Assembly: GCF_001417955.2 (NCBI RefSeq)
Contig: NZ_LKTM01000336.1
Location: 1-46,119 of the forward strand
Length of the DNA stretch: 46,119 nucleotides
Direction of reading: 5' to 3'
Source: Mycobacterium gordonae
GTDB lineage: Bacteria; Actinomycetota; Actinomycetes; Mycobacteriales; Mycobacteriaceae
The notes below the pieces were generated by a model. The model saw nothing but the letters and a program-made list of their open reading frames with translations. It did not search any database and had not been told where the DNA came from. Both the position numbers and the translations under genes were made by a program. Shown here one piece after another: positions 23,792 through 31,524 of the stretch (its first letter is position 1; each line of letters starts with the position of its first letter).

Positions 23792-24769
23792 TTACTCGGG
23801 CCAGTCGACGACGCGGACCAGTCGGCGCCGTGGAGTGGCCGGCAACGGATCTGCGTTGATCGGGGCCCAGCCGACCCGCAGCAGCATCTGCGGATAACCG
23901 CTGTCGCCGAACACGTCGGCGCGGACCGCGGCGCGGGTCTCCGCAATCTCCAAAGGCTCGGTGATGGGGCAGCACGCCAGACCCAGCGCCGTGGCGGTCA
24001 ACAGCACGATGCTGGTCGTCTCCCCGGCCCGCAGTTGCGATAACCGATCGTCCTTCTCGGTACCCAGTGCCAGGATGACGCCGCAATCGTCGGCCGGTGA
24101 GATGCCGGTCGGCTGTGCCAGCCCCGGGCCCGCGAACAACCGTGCGGGGATCGGCGAGTGCGGGTCCGACGGCGGCGCGTTGCGCGCCGGCACTCCGGCC
24201 ACCGCGCCGTATCGTCCACTCCACGTGGTCAATTCGCGCATATAGGCGTCGTCGCTGGCATGGTCGGAAACGGCGCGCGCCACAATGCTTTTCATTCTCG
24301 CCAGCGAATCGACCTGGCGGAGCATGACGCCGCTGCGAGCCGCGCGGGCGGCCATCTGCGCGATGTCGCCACCCGGTACCGGCCACGAACTGTACGCGCG
24401 CCGGTCGGTCCGGCGCCGGGGGATGGCCGCTGCCAGGGCGATGTCGGACTGATCCGGCGCCTGCGGAACCACCTCGATGGTGGCCAGGTGGCGCGGATCT
24501 GCGGGTTCGGGAAAGCGACTTACCTTGGCGTGCCAGCCCATTGACGCCAGTGCGACGACACAGTGATGCAGCGCGACGCCACAGCTGATGGTCAGGTCCC
24601 GGCCGTCGGGATCGGTGCTCTGCAGCTGCATGTCCGGTTCGGAGAACAGGTCCAGGCTTGCCGCGCCCACCCGCCACCGCCAGGGCTGCGTGTTGTGGAT
24701 CGAAGGGGCACGGGTGGCCAGGGTGAGGACCGTTCGCAACGTGTCGGCGTCGGGGAATTGGGCGTTCAT
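23792..24769 (-). CDS. Acg-family putative nitroreductase (Rv3131-like)
   Basis: A 325-residue flavin nitroreductase-like protein. It begins MNAQFPDADTLRTVLTLATRAPSIHNTQPWRWRV, of which the key FMN-binding motif is APSIHNTQPW, then has IPRRRTDRRAYS in the middle and YPQMLLRVGWAP near the end. It matches M. tuberculosis Rv3131, a DosR-regulated Acg-like protein. Homologues may lack reductase activity and could sequester flavin, so the label nitroreductase is by fold. I chose the ATG at 24767-24769, which matches the Mtb start; earlier GTG/ATG codons would add 19 residues. It is divergent from tgs1, sharing the box at 24863-24882, and converges on dosS with no gap. Confidence 0.9.
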   Translation of the reverse strand: MNAQFPDADTLRTVLTLATRAPSIHNTQPWRWRVGAASLDLFSEPDMQLQSTDPDGRDLTISCGVALHHCVVALASMGWHAKVSRFPEPADPRHLATIEVVPQAPDQSDIALAAAIPRRRTDRRAYSSWPVPGGDIAQMAARAARSGVMLRQVDSLARMKSIVARAVSDHASDDAYMRELTTWSGRYGAVAGVPARNAPPSDPHSPIPARLFAGPGLAQPTGISPADDCGVILALGTEKDDRLSQLRAGETTSIVLLTATALGLACCPITEPLEIAETRAAVRADVFGDSGYPQMLLRVGWAPINADPLPATPRRRLVRVVDWPE

Positions 24770-24862
24770 CGGGGCTGAGCCCTTCCTGTCCATGACTGTG
24801 GTCACGCTCTCCAGGATTGTCGGCACCGCGCGACCCGCGTCAGAGGACGAAGCCCCGGCAGC

Positions 24863-24882
24863 GTGGGACCTTTGGCCCTGCT
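24863..24882. promoter_or_regulatory. DosR box between the Rv3131-like gene and tgs1
   Basis: GTGGGACCTTTGGCCCTGCT, the best-conserved box in the window (GGGACC-TTT-GGCCC). It lies 63 bp before tgs1 and 93 bp before the divergent nitroreductase start, so one dimer pair could serve both. The 176-bp gap holds no other recognisable feature. Confidence 0.85.
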
Positions 24883-24945
24883 CCCGGCACCGCTGACAGC
24901 GGATAGTGAAACTGAGAGTTGCACATAACTGGGAGGCGCTGATTC

Positions 24946-26331
24946 ATGGACCACCTGACGACACTGGACGCAGGGTTCCTCAAGGCCGAGGATGCCGATT
25001 CGCGGGTCAGCCTTGCGATCGGGGGTCTTGCGGTCATCGAAGGGCCGGCACCCGAGCAGAGTGAGTTGATCTCGGTTTTCGCGCAACGGATCCGGGGTTG
25101 CCCGCGGTTCGGTCAGCGCTTGCGACTGCACCCGTTGGATCTCGGTGCGCCGGAGTGGGTTAATGACCCCGGCTTCGACATCCAGCGCCACGTGCGCCGG
25201 GCCGCGCTGCCACATCCAGGTGACGACCGCGAGCTTTTCCGGTTGATTGCCGACGTGATGGCCCGGCGTCTGGACCGCGATCGGCCGCTGTGGGAGGTAT
25301 GGGTCATCGAGGGACTCGCCGACAATCGCTGGGCGATGCTGACCAAACTGCACCACTGCATGGCGGACGGCATCGCCGCCACGCATATCCTCGCGGGGTT
25401 ATGCGACGACGGGGTCAGCAGTGCTTCTCACCGTGGGTTGCCCGCGGCGAGGAAGATCTCGAAAGAAGGCCCCGCGCAACGGAAGCCGCTTCTAGAGGGT
25501 TTGGCGCAGGCGTCGGCCGCACTCACGGCCGGTGTCGTCCGTGCCGTCCAGGGCGCCGGTGAGATCGCCGCGGGTCTGTTGATTCCGTCCGCGTCCGCCC
25601 TGAACGGTCCGCTCAGCGACCAGCGCCGATACGGCGGGGCGCGGGTGGCAATGGCCGACATCGAACTGATCGCCTCGACGTTCGATGTCACCGTCAATGA
25701 CGTTGCGCTGGCTGCGATTACCGAGAGCTATCGCAATGTCATGGTGGAGCGCGGGCTCACGCCGCTGCGCGGATCATTGCGGACACTGGTCCCCGTATCG
25801 GTGCGGTCTGCGGGTGCGGCCGGCGTGACGGACAACCGGGTGTCGTTGATGTTGCCGAATCTGCCGGTGGACGAGGAGAACCCGGTGGAGAGGCTGCGGA
25901 CCGTGCACGACCGGTTGGGCCGCGCGAAGTCCAGTGGTCAGCGACAGGCGGGAAATGCGTTCTTGTCCTTGACGAATCGCATCCCGTTCGCATTGAGTGC
26001 TTGGACCGTCGGGTTGTTGATGCGTTTGCCGCAGCGCGGTGTGGTCACGGTGGCCACCAATGTGCCGGGACCGCGCCGACCGCTGCGGATCATGGGCAGG
26101 CAGGTGACCGGGCTCTATCCGGTTCCGCCGCTGGCGATGGACCTGCGCACCGGTGTGGCGATGCTCAGTTACGCCGGCGAACTGTTCTTCGGGATTCTCA
26201 CCGACTACAACGCGGTCGGGGACGTCGATCAACTGGCGCGCGGCATCGAGGCCGCGATCAGGCGGCTGGTGACAATCAGCAAGCGCCGCAGGAACCCTCC
26301 GACCCGTGGGCCGCTGTCGTTGGTGGTCTGA
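24946..26331 (+). CDS. tgs1: Triacylglycerol synthase Tgs1 (WS/DGAT)
   Basis: A 461-residue wax ester synthase/diacylglycerol acyltransferase. The catalytic motif HHCMADG is at 136-142 (His137 as general base); the family motif around NDVALA appears near residue 250, and VTVATNVPGPRRPL near residue 370. It is similar over its full length to M. tuberculosis Tgs1 (Rv3130c), the main enzyme making storage triacylglycerol from diacylglycerol and long-chain acyl-CoA under hypoxia and NO. The ATG at 24946 follows GGGAGG. Regulation by DosR through the upstream box is strongly expected. A truncated haemoglobin gene follows 2 bp after the stop. Confidence 0.95.
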   Translation: MDHLTTLDAGFLKAEDADSRVSLAIGGLAVIEGPAPEQSELISVFAQRIRGCPRFGQRLRLHPLDLGAPEWVNDPGFDIQRHVRRAALPHPGDDRELFRLIADVMARRLDRDRPLWEVWVIEGLADNRWAMLTKLHHCMADGIAATHILAGLCDDGVSSASHRGLPAARKISKEGPAQRKPLLEGLAQASAALTAGVVRAVQGAGEIAAGLLIPSASALNGPLSDQRRYGGARVAMADIELIASTFDVTVNDVALAAITESYRNVMVERGLTPLRGSLRTLVPVSVRSAGAAGVTDNRVSLMLPNLPVDEENPVERLRTVHDRLGRAKSSGQRQAGNAFLSLTNRIPFALSAWTVGLLMRLPQRGVVTVATNVPGPRRPLRIMGRQVTGLYPVPPLAMDLRTGVAMLSYAGELFFGILTDYNAVGDVDQLARGIEAAIRRLVTISKRRRNPPTRGPLSLVV

Positions 26332-26333
26332 CG

Positions 26334-26744
26334 GTGGCGGCACGGGATCTGGTCGATCGCGCGGATATCGAGGCATTGCTGTACCGGTTCTACGGCACGG
26401 CGTTACACGACGAGGTGCTGTACGACGCCTTCACGGAACTGAGAGCCGCCGGGCTGGACGGACACATCCCGACGATGAGCGACTTCTGGGAGACCGTGCT
26501 GTTTCGCGCGGGCCGCTACCAGGGCAGCGCATTGACCGTACATCGGGACCTGCACAGCCGAACTCCGTTGACGGCAGGCCACTTTGTCCGCTGGTTGACC
26601 CTGTGGCACGAGGCCGTCGACGAACTCTACGACGGACCGGTGGCCGAGCACGCCAAGCTGCAGGCCGCCCGGATCGCCTGGTCGATGAACCGGCGGTTGA
26701 ACGGTGCCGACGCGCGTGAGCTTGACGCGCTCCTCACGCGCTGA
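26334..26744 (+). CDS. Group III truncated haemoglobin, cotranscribed with tgs1
   Basis: A 136-residue globin of the trHbP class. Residue positions agree with Campylobacter Ctb: Tyr20 (B10) in YRFYG, His44 (E7) before MSDFW, His70 (proximal F8) in LTVHRDLH and Trp88 (G8) in HFVRWLTLW. The GTG start at 26334-26336 lies 2 bp after the tgs1 TGA, so the globin must be read from the tgs1 transcript. The open frame continues upstream inside tgs1 but that is a shadow. Group III haemoglobins bind O2 very tightly and are implicated in NO or peroxide chemistry. Membership of the DosR regulon is inferred. M. tuberculosis has no such gene at this site. Confidence 0.88.
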   Translation: MAARDLVDRADIEALLYRFYGTALHDEVLYDAFTELRAAGLDGHIPTMSDFWETVLFRAGRYQGSALTVHRDLHSRTPLTAGHFVRWLTLWHEAVDELYDGPVAEHAKLQAARIAWSMNRRLNGADARELDALLTR

Positions 26745-26748
26745 GTCC

Positions 26749-27177
26749 TCAGGAGGCGGTCGCGTTGTGGTCCGGTTCCGGACCGAACACGAAGCGGCGG
26801 CCGGTGATGTCATTCGGGGTGATGCGGACGAAGTTCGGCTTGGCCGTCGCCACCCACGGGTACAAGCCGGCCTTGTCCGCCTGCTGGATGTCGGCGTCGG
26901 CCTTCAACAGCTGCGCACGCCCGCGCACGATCACACTCCAGCCTTCGGCGACATTGTGGTCGTCGGCCTCGAAGATCACCGTGCGATTGGCGACGGCCGA
27001 GAAGAGTTTGGTGCCCTCGGCCGTCCGGAACAACACGGTCCGGTTCTGCACCACGAAATTGACCGGGAAGATCTCCGGTTCTCCGCCGAAGTTGGTCACC
27101 AATCGGCCGAGCGAGGCCGTGCCCAGCAGATCCCAGCTCTCGCTTTCGGACAGGACGGTGATCGGCTCATTGCTCAT
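26749..27177 (-). CDS. PNPOx-like split-barrel flavin/F420-binding protein (Rv3129-like)
   Basis: A 142-residue protein of the pyridoxamine-5'-phosphate oxidase-like fold. It contains RLVTNFGGEPEIFPVNFVVQ, of which FPVNFVV is the typical strand, then VLFRTAEGTKLFSAV and WSVIVRGRA. The C-terminal two thirds match my recollection of M. tuberculosis Rv3129, whose annotated product is shorter; here the N-terminal strand is complete. These proteins bind FMN, F420 or haem and reduce or degrade small substrates. The start is the ATG at 27175-27177 with AAAGGA upstream, 3 bp after the second nitroreductase, so both are one operon. It converges on the haemoglobin gene with 4 bp between stops. Confidence 0.87.
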   Translation of the reverse strand: MSNEPITVLSESESWDLLGTASLGRLVTNFGGEPEIFPVNFVVQNRTVLFRTAEGTKLFSAVANRTVIFEADDHNVAEGWSVIVRGRAQLLKADADIQQADKAGLYPWVATAKPNFVRITPNDITGRRFVFGPEPDHNATAS

Positions 27178-27180
27178 TGC

Positions 27181-28170
27181 TCATCCTTTCGGAGTGTCTG
27201 GCGTGGGGCGGATTTCGAGGACGGCATGCAGAGGACGGCGTGGTGTCGGTGCGGGCACAGGTTCCATTGCCGGGGCGATGCCGACCCGGATCAACACCTG
27301 GGGCTCGCCGCGCCGGCCGATCAGTTCCCGTACGATGTCGCGGCTCTCACTCGATTCGATCAGGTGGGTCAATGTGCAGGTCGCCATTCCGGCCATGGTG
27401 CATTCGAGTAGCACGCTAGAGAGTACTTCGCCGCAGCGCAGAACATCGGCTTTGGTGTCGGTGGGTGTCGACAACACCAGAATTTTAGACCAGTCGGTCG
27501 CGATCCCCGGGCGGCGATCCTGGTGGCCACGGACCGGGAACTCCCGGGCAACATCAACCCGCAGGCGTTCAGTGTCGGATGCCAGCGAGGACGGGGGCAT
27601 GCCTTCCGATAGGGCGAATGGCGAAGTCCACCAATCGAGTTCGGCATGATAAGAAGCGTCGTCACGGCGCAGTTCCTCGCTCAGCTGCGATGCCTCGGCA
27701 AGCCTGAGGCGCTGCTCGTCGGCGAGCACGTGCAGGGTGGCCACCTCGTCATCGAGCGCTTCGCGCAGCACCGGTTCGAAGTGGTCCCAGTACATGGGCC
27801 GGTCGAACGGCAGCCGATCGGTGTAGCGCTGCAGGATCGCTTCGGCCCGATTGCGATGTGCCGAGGTGACGAGATCGATCGGACGGAATCGCAGGGTGGC
27901 CAGATGCCCGGGGTCGTTCGGGTCGGGCAACCGGGTGATGGTGGCCCGCCAGCCCGCCGCCGCCATGGCGACCTCGAGATGATGGAGTGTCGCGCCGCAG
28001 CTGATCAGTGCGCTACGCCCGGAATGGTCTGTGGCGGGAACGGTCCGGTTGCGATCGGCGAACAAGTGCACGGCGTTATGGTCGACGACCCAGCGCCACG
28101 GTTGACTGTTGTGGATCGACGGCGCCCGGCAGGCCAGCAAGACTGCGCTCTTGACGGTCTCGATGTCCAC
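27181..28170 (-). CDS. Acg-family putative nitroreductase (Rv3127-like)
   Basis: A protein of about 329 residues similar to M. tuberculosis Rv3127 and a paralogue of the gene at 23792-24769. The FMN motif is APSIHNSQPWRW, followed by ATDHSGRSALISCGA and CTMAGMATCTLTHLIESS. The frame stays open up to 28242, but a DosR box at 28205-28224 lies inside that extension, and the Mtb homologue begins close to AVLLACRAP. I therefore take the GTG at 28168-28170 (a GTG at 28177-28179 is an alternative). It is the first gene of a two-gene operon with the PNPOx-like gene. Flavin binding is expected; the reaction is unproven. Confidence 0.85.
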   Translation of the reverse strand: MDIETVKSAVLLACRAPSIHNSQPWRWVVDHNAVHLFADRNRTVPATDHSGRSALISCGATLHHLEVAMAAAGWRATITRLPDPNDPGHLATLRFRPIDLVTSAHRNRAEAILQRYTDRLPFDRPMYWDHFEPVLREALDDEVATLHVLADEQRLRLAEASQLSEELRRDDASYHAELDWWTSPFALSEGMPPSSLASDTERLRVDVAREFPVRGHQDRRPGIATDWSKILVLSTPTDTKADVLRCGEVLSSVLLECTMAGMATCTLTHLIESSESRDIVRELIGRRGEPQVLIRVGIAPAMEPVPAPTPRRPLHAVLEIRPTPDTPKG

Positions 28171-28204
28171 GCCAGGCACGTTACGGATGGGCGCTGGCGA
28201 GGGG

Positions 28205-28224
28205 TAGGGACCTTGGTCATTCGG
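28205..28224. promoter_or_regulatory. DosR box before the Rv3127-like gene
   Basis: TAGGGACCTTGGTCATTCGG. The left half is a good match (GGGACC) and the right half is degenerate. Distance to the chosen GTG start is 34 bp, right for a site overlapping the -35 region of a promoter with a short leader. Confidence 0.6.
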
Positions 28225-28340
28225 CGGCATGCCGTGTGTCACCGTTCCGGCGGCGACGTTCGACGGTGGAAAGTGATATCGCCTGTGATATCAACACCTT
28301 TCGGCCTTCGCGGCGATCCGGACTTGTCAGTGGCCCTCCA

Positions 28341-28346
28341 TAGAAT
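28341..28346 (+). promoter_or_regulatory. -10 element of a leaderless promoter
   Basis: TAGAAT lies exactly 6 bases before the ATG at 28353, so transcription should begin at the start codon. No Shine-Dalgarno sequence is present. The same geometry is found at 39850 and 42415. Confidence 0.6.
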
Positions 28347-28352
28347 TGGGGT

Positions 28353-29672
28353 ATGGCATCGAGTACGCGTGAGGAGATCGTGGAGGTCTTCAATGCACTC
28401 GACGCCGCTGTTGATCGCCTGTGTGACTTGACGTTCGATGCGTTGACCACCCCGGAGTTCCTGCGCGGCATGGAGCGCCTGGAAAAGGTGCACCGCCGGA
28501 TGCGCACACCCCAGCACACGTTGATCAACCACCTCAAAACCCAAGCGACCGAGGAAGAACTCGGCGGCAAACTGCCCGCGGCGTTGGCTGAGCGCCTGCG
28601 GATCACCAAAGCCGACGCCAACCGGCGCATCGCCGAAGCCGACGACCTCGGCGAACGCCGGGCGTTGACAGGCGAATCATTAGGGCCACTGTTGGGCGCG
28701 ACCGCCGCCGCCCAACGCGAAGGTCTGATCGGTGACGCGCACATCAAGGTGATCCGCGACTTCATCGCCCACCTGCCCAGCACGGTGGATGTCGACACCT
28801 GGGAAGCCGCCGAAAAGGACCTGGGCGGCAAGGCCTGTGACTTTCGCCCCGACCAGGTCGCCAAATACGCCCACGAACTCATGGCGCTGCTGCACCCCGA
28901 CGGCGACTACACCGACGACGAACGCGCCCGCACACGCGGCCTGACCCTGGGCCCCCAGCAATACGACGGCATGTCCCGGCTCAGCGGCCTGATCACCCCC
29001 GAACTACGGGCACTACTCGAAGCCGCCTGGGCCAAACTCGCCGCCCCCGGCACCGGCATCCCCGACGGAGACACCGACACCCGCAGCCAACCCCAACGCA
29101 ACCACGACGCCATCATCACCGCCATCCGCGAACTCTTCGCCTCCGGCGAGTTGGGCACCCACAACGGCCTACCGGTCTCCATCATCGTCACCACCACCCT
29201 CAAGGACCTCGAAGCCGGGGCCGGGCGCGCCCGCACCGGCGGCGGCACCCGCATCCCGCTGCCCACCCTGATCGGCTGGGCCGCCACCTCGCATCACTAT
29301 CTCGCGGTCTTCGACGGCGCCAAACCGCTGGCGCTGTTCCACGCCAAGCGGTTTGCCAACCTCGCCCAGCGACTGATGCTGCTGGCCAAAGACGGCGGCT
29401 GCACCCGCCCGGGCTGCGACGTCCCCGGCTACCACGCCCAGGTGCACCATGCCAGCGGCTGGACGAACACCCACGTCACCGACATCCACGACCTCACCCT
29501 GGCCTGCGGCATTGATAACCGTCTCGCCGATAAAGGCTGGACCACCCGCAAGAACGCCAACAGCGACACCGAATGGCTACCGCCCGCCCATCTGGATCAC
29601 GGCCAACCGCGAATAAATACATTCCACCACCCGGAGAAACTGCTGGCACCGGATGACGACGAACCGAGTTGA
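28353..29672 (+). CDS. 13E12-type DUF222/HNH endonuclease-domain protein
   Basis: A 439-residue protein. The N-terminal DUF222 part contains RMRTPQHTLINHLKT and the helix-rich middle; the C-terminal HNH part starts near residue 349 with CTRPGCDVPGYHAQVHHASGW, of which the paired Cys, the HH pair and the later LACGIDNRLADKGW are the diagnostic elements. It belongs to the mycobacterial REP13E12 family, many copies of which are scattered in each genome. M. tuberculosis carries a relative (Rv3128c) at the same locus, so this copy is old. Its cellular role is not known; nuclease activity is expected by motif only. A leaderless start at ATG 28353 is likely. Confidence 0.9.
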   Translation: MASSTREEIVEVFNALDAAVDRLCDLTFDALTTPEFLRGMERLEKVHRRMRTPQHTLINHLKTQATEEELGGKLPAALAERLRITKADANRRIAEADDLGERRALTGESLGPLLGATAAAQREGLIGDAHIKVIRDFIAHLPSTVDVDTWEAAEKDLGGKACDFRPDQVAKYAHELMALLHPDGDYTDDERARTRGLTLGPQQYDGMSRLSGLITPELRALLEAAWAKLAAPGTGIPDGDTDTRSQPQRNHDAIITAIRELFASGELGTHNGLPVSIIVTTTLKDLEAGAGRARTGGGTRIPLPTLIGWAATSHHYLAVFDGAKPLALFHAKRFANLAQRLMLLAKDGGCTRPGCDVPGYHAQVHHASGWTNTHVTDIHDLTLACGIDNRLADKGWTTRKNANSDTEWLPPAHLDHGQPRINTFHHPEKLLAPDDDEPS

Positions 29673-29713
29673 CCGCGCTTCGCAATGCGGCCCGCACCTG
29701 GCATCCTGAACGG

Positions 29714-29917
29714 ATGGCAGGCAATGAGCTGGACCCCATCCGGGCTAGAAGCGCTCTGGCAGTGATCAAGCAGAACCCCGGCATCGTGCTCTTCGCGGTG
29801 TCACCGCTGATCGCGCTGGTGGCTGTCACCTGGTACTTCGCCGGTGCCGGCTGGGGAATCATCCTGGCACTGGTGCTGCTGGTCGCCGGCGGCGCACTCG
29901 TTCTCCGCAAGCGCTGA
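29714..29917 (+). CDS. Small two-helix membrane protein
   Basis: A 67-residue protein with a short basic N-terminus (ELDPIRARSALAVIKQ) and two predicted membrane segments, IVLFAVSPLIALVAVTWYF and GIILALVLLVAGGALVL, ending in RKR. The ATG at 29714 is taken because upstream codons overlap an unlikely leader. It sits 41 bp after the HNH gene and 10 bp before the flavoprotein gene in the same direction, so it may be cotranscribed with the latter. No function can be given. Confidence 0.65.
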   Translation: MAGNELDPIRARSALAVIKQNPGIVLFAVSPLIALVAVTWYFAGAGWGIILALVLLVAGGALVLRKR

Positions 29918-29927
29918 CACCACCGGC

Positions 29928-31508
29928 ATGCGTTCCTGGTGGGGGTGGGGCACGCTCGAACAAGCCCTCACCGAGCAAGAGACCAAAGACCTGGTGGCAC
30001 GGGTTGCGGCCATGCTGCCCGGTCACGACCTCACCGACCACCCGCCACCCGACCCGAACGCGCTCGGGTTACCCAGCCCGCGCATCAGCCCGCCGCAGTC
30101 CCTGGCCGCGTTGTGCTCCGCCCAGGTGGTGGACCGGGCCGGGCACGCGCGGGGCAAGGCTTTCCGCGACGTCGCACGCAATCTGCAGGGGCGCCTGGAT
30201 CATTTACCCGACCTGATCGTCCGGCCGCGGCGCGAACAGGACGTGATCGACGTACTGGATTGGTGTACCCGCGAAGGGATTCCGGCTATTCCCTACGGCG
30301 GAGGCAGCTCAGTCGTCGGCGGCGTTGAGCCCCGCTTCGACGGGCCCGCAATCACCCTGGATGTCAGCGCAACGAGCGCGGTGGTCGAGGTGGACCAGGT
30401 CAGCCGTGCCGCGCGGATCCAGGCCGGCGCACTCGGTCCGTGGATCGAAGACCAGTTGCGCAAACACAACCTGACCCTGCGGCACTTCCCTCAGTCCTTC
30501 GCGTTCTCCAGCCTCGGCGGCTGGTTGGCCACCCGCGCCGGCGGACATTTCGCCACCCTCTACACCCACATCGACGACCTGACCGAATCGGTGCGCGTGG
30601 TCACCCCGGCCGGCGTCAGCGAGTCGCGCCGGCTGCCCGGCTCGGGCGCGGGACCGTCCCCGGACCGGCTCTTCGTCGGCTCGGAGGGGACCCTCGGCGT
30701 CATCACCGAGGCATGGATGCGCTTGCAGTACCGCCCGCGCTGGCACGTCACCGCGTCGGTGGCCTTCGAGAGCTGGCCGGCCGCGGTCGCCGCCACCCGC
30801 ACCGTCGCGCAAGCGGGTCTGTTTCCCGCGAACTGCCGGTTGCTCGATCCTGCGGAGGCATTCCTGAACGCCGGAGTACCGGTGACCGGTGGCCTGCTGG
30901 TGCTGGCCTTCGAGTCCGCCGACCATCCGATCGACCCCTGGCTGAACCGGGCGCTGGAAATCACCGCCGAACACGGCGGCACGGTCATCTCCCGGCGCAA
31001 CCGCGAATCCGACAGTGAGAGAACAGAAGAAGACGCGTCGACCAACTGGCGCTCGTCGTTCCTGCGCATGCCTTATCAACGAGATGCCCTGGCGCGCCGC
31101 GGTGTCATCGCCGAGACATTCGAAACCGCTTGCACCTGGACTCAATTCGAGCATCTGCACAACGCGGTGACCCGTGCCGCCACGGACGCGATTAAAAAGG
31201 TCTGCGGCACCGGCGTGGTGACCTGCCGGTTCACCCACGTCTATCCCGACGGCCCGGCGCCGTACTACGGCATCTATGCCGCCGGCCGCTGGGGTGCCCT
31301 GGACGCGCAGTGGGACGAGATGAAAGCCGCTGTCTCCGAAGCGATCAGCGCTACCGGCGGCACCATCACCCATCACCACGCGGTAGGTCGCGACCACCGC
31401 CCCTGGTATGACCGGCAGCGCCCCGACCCGTTCGCCAAGGCACTGCGCGCGGCCAAGCACGCGCTGGACCCGGCCGGCATCCTCAATCCCGGCGTGCTTG
31501 TGGGGTAG
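29928..31508 (+). CDS. AGPS-like FAD-linked oxidase (Rv3107c-like)
   Basis: A 526-residue flavoprotein of the vanillyl-alcohol-oxidase/PCMH type. The FAD-binding loop is IPYGGGSSVVGG (about 121-132), followed by SLGGWLATRAGGHF and VGSEGTLGVITEAW. The C-terminal domain ends with THHHAVGRDHRPWY near residue 480 and LDPAGILNPG, the closing motif of the class. It resembles alkyl-dihydroxyacetonephosphate synthase, which makes ether lipids, and M. tuberculosis Rv3107c is annotated that way; D-lactate dehydrogenase-like or other FAD oxidase activity is also possible. The ATG at 29928 gives MRSWWGWG, a typical AGPS-like opening. It converges on fprA with 16 bp between stops. Confidence 0.9.
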   Translation: MRSWWGWGTLEQALTEQETKDLVARVAAMLPGHDLTDHPPPDPNALGLPSPRISPPQSLAALCSAQVVDRAGHARGKAFRDVARNLQGRLDHLPDLIVRPRREQDVIDVLDWCTREGIPAIPYGGGSSVVGGVEPRFDGPAITLDVSATSAVVEVDQVSRAARIQAGALGPWIEDQLRKHNLTLRHFPQSFAFSSLGGWLATRAGGHFATLYTHIDDLTESVRVVTPAGVSESRRLPGSGAGPSPDRLFVGSEGTLGVITEAWMRLQYRPRWHVTASVAFESWPAAVAATRTVAQAGLFPANCRLLDPAEAFLNAGVPVTGGLLVLAFESADHPIDPWLNRALEITAEHGGTVISRRNRESDSERTEEDASTNWRSSFLRMPYQRDALARRGVIAETFETACTWTQFEHLHNAVTRAATDAIKKVCGTGVVTCRFTHVYPDGPAPYYGIYAAGRWGALDAQWDEMKAAVSEAISATGGTITHHHAVGRDHRPWYDRQRPDPFAKALRAAKHALDPAGILNPGVLVG

Positions 31509-31524
31509 TCGCGGCGGCCCGTGC

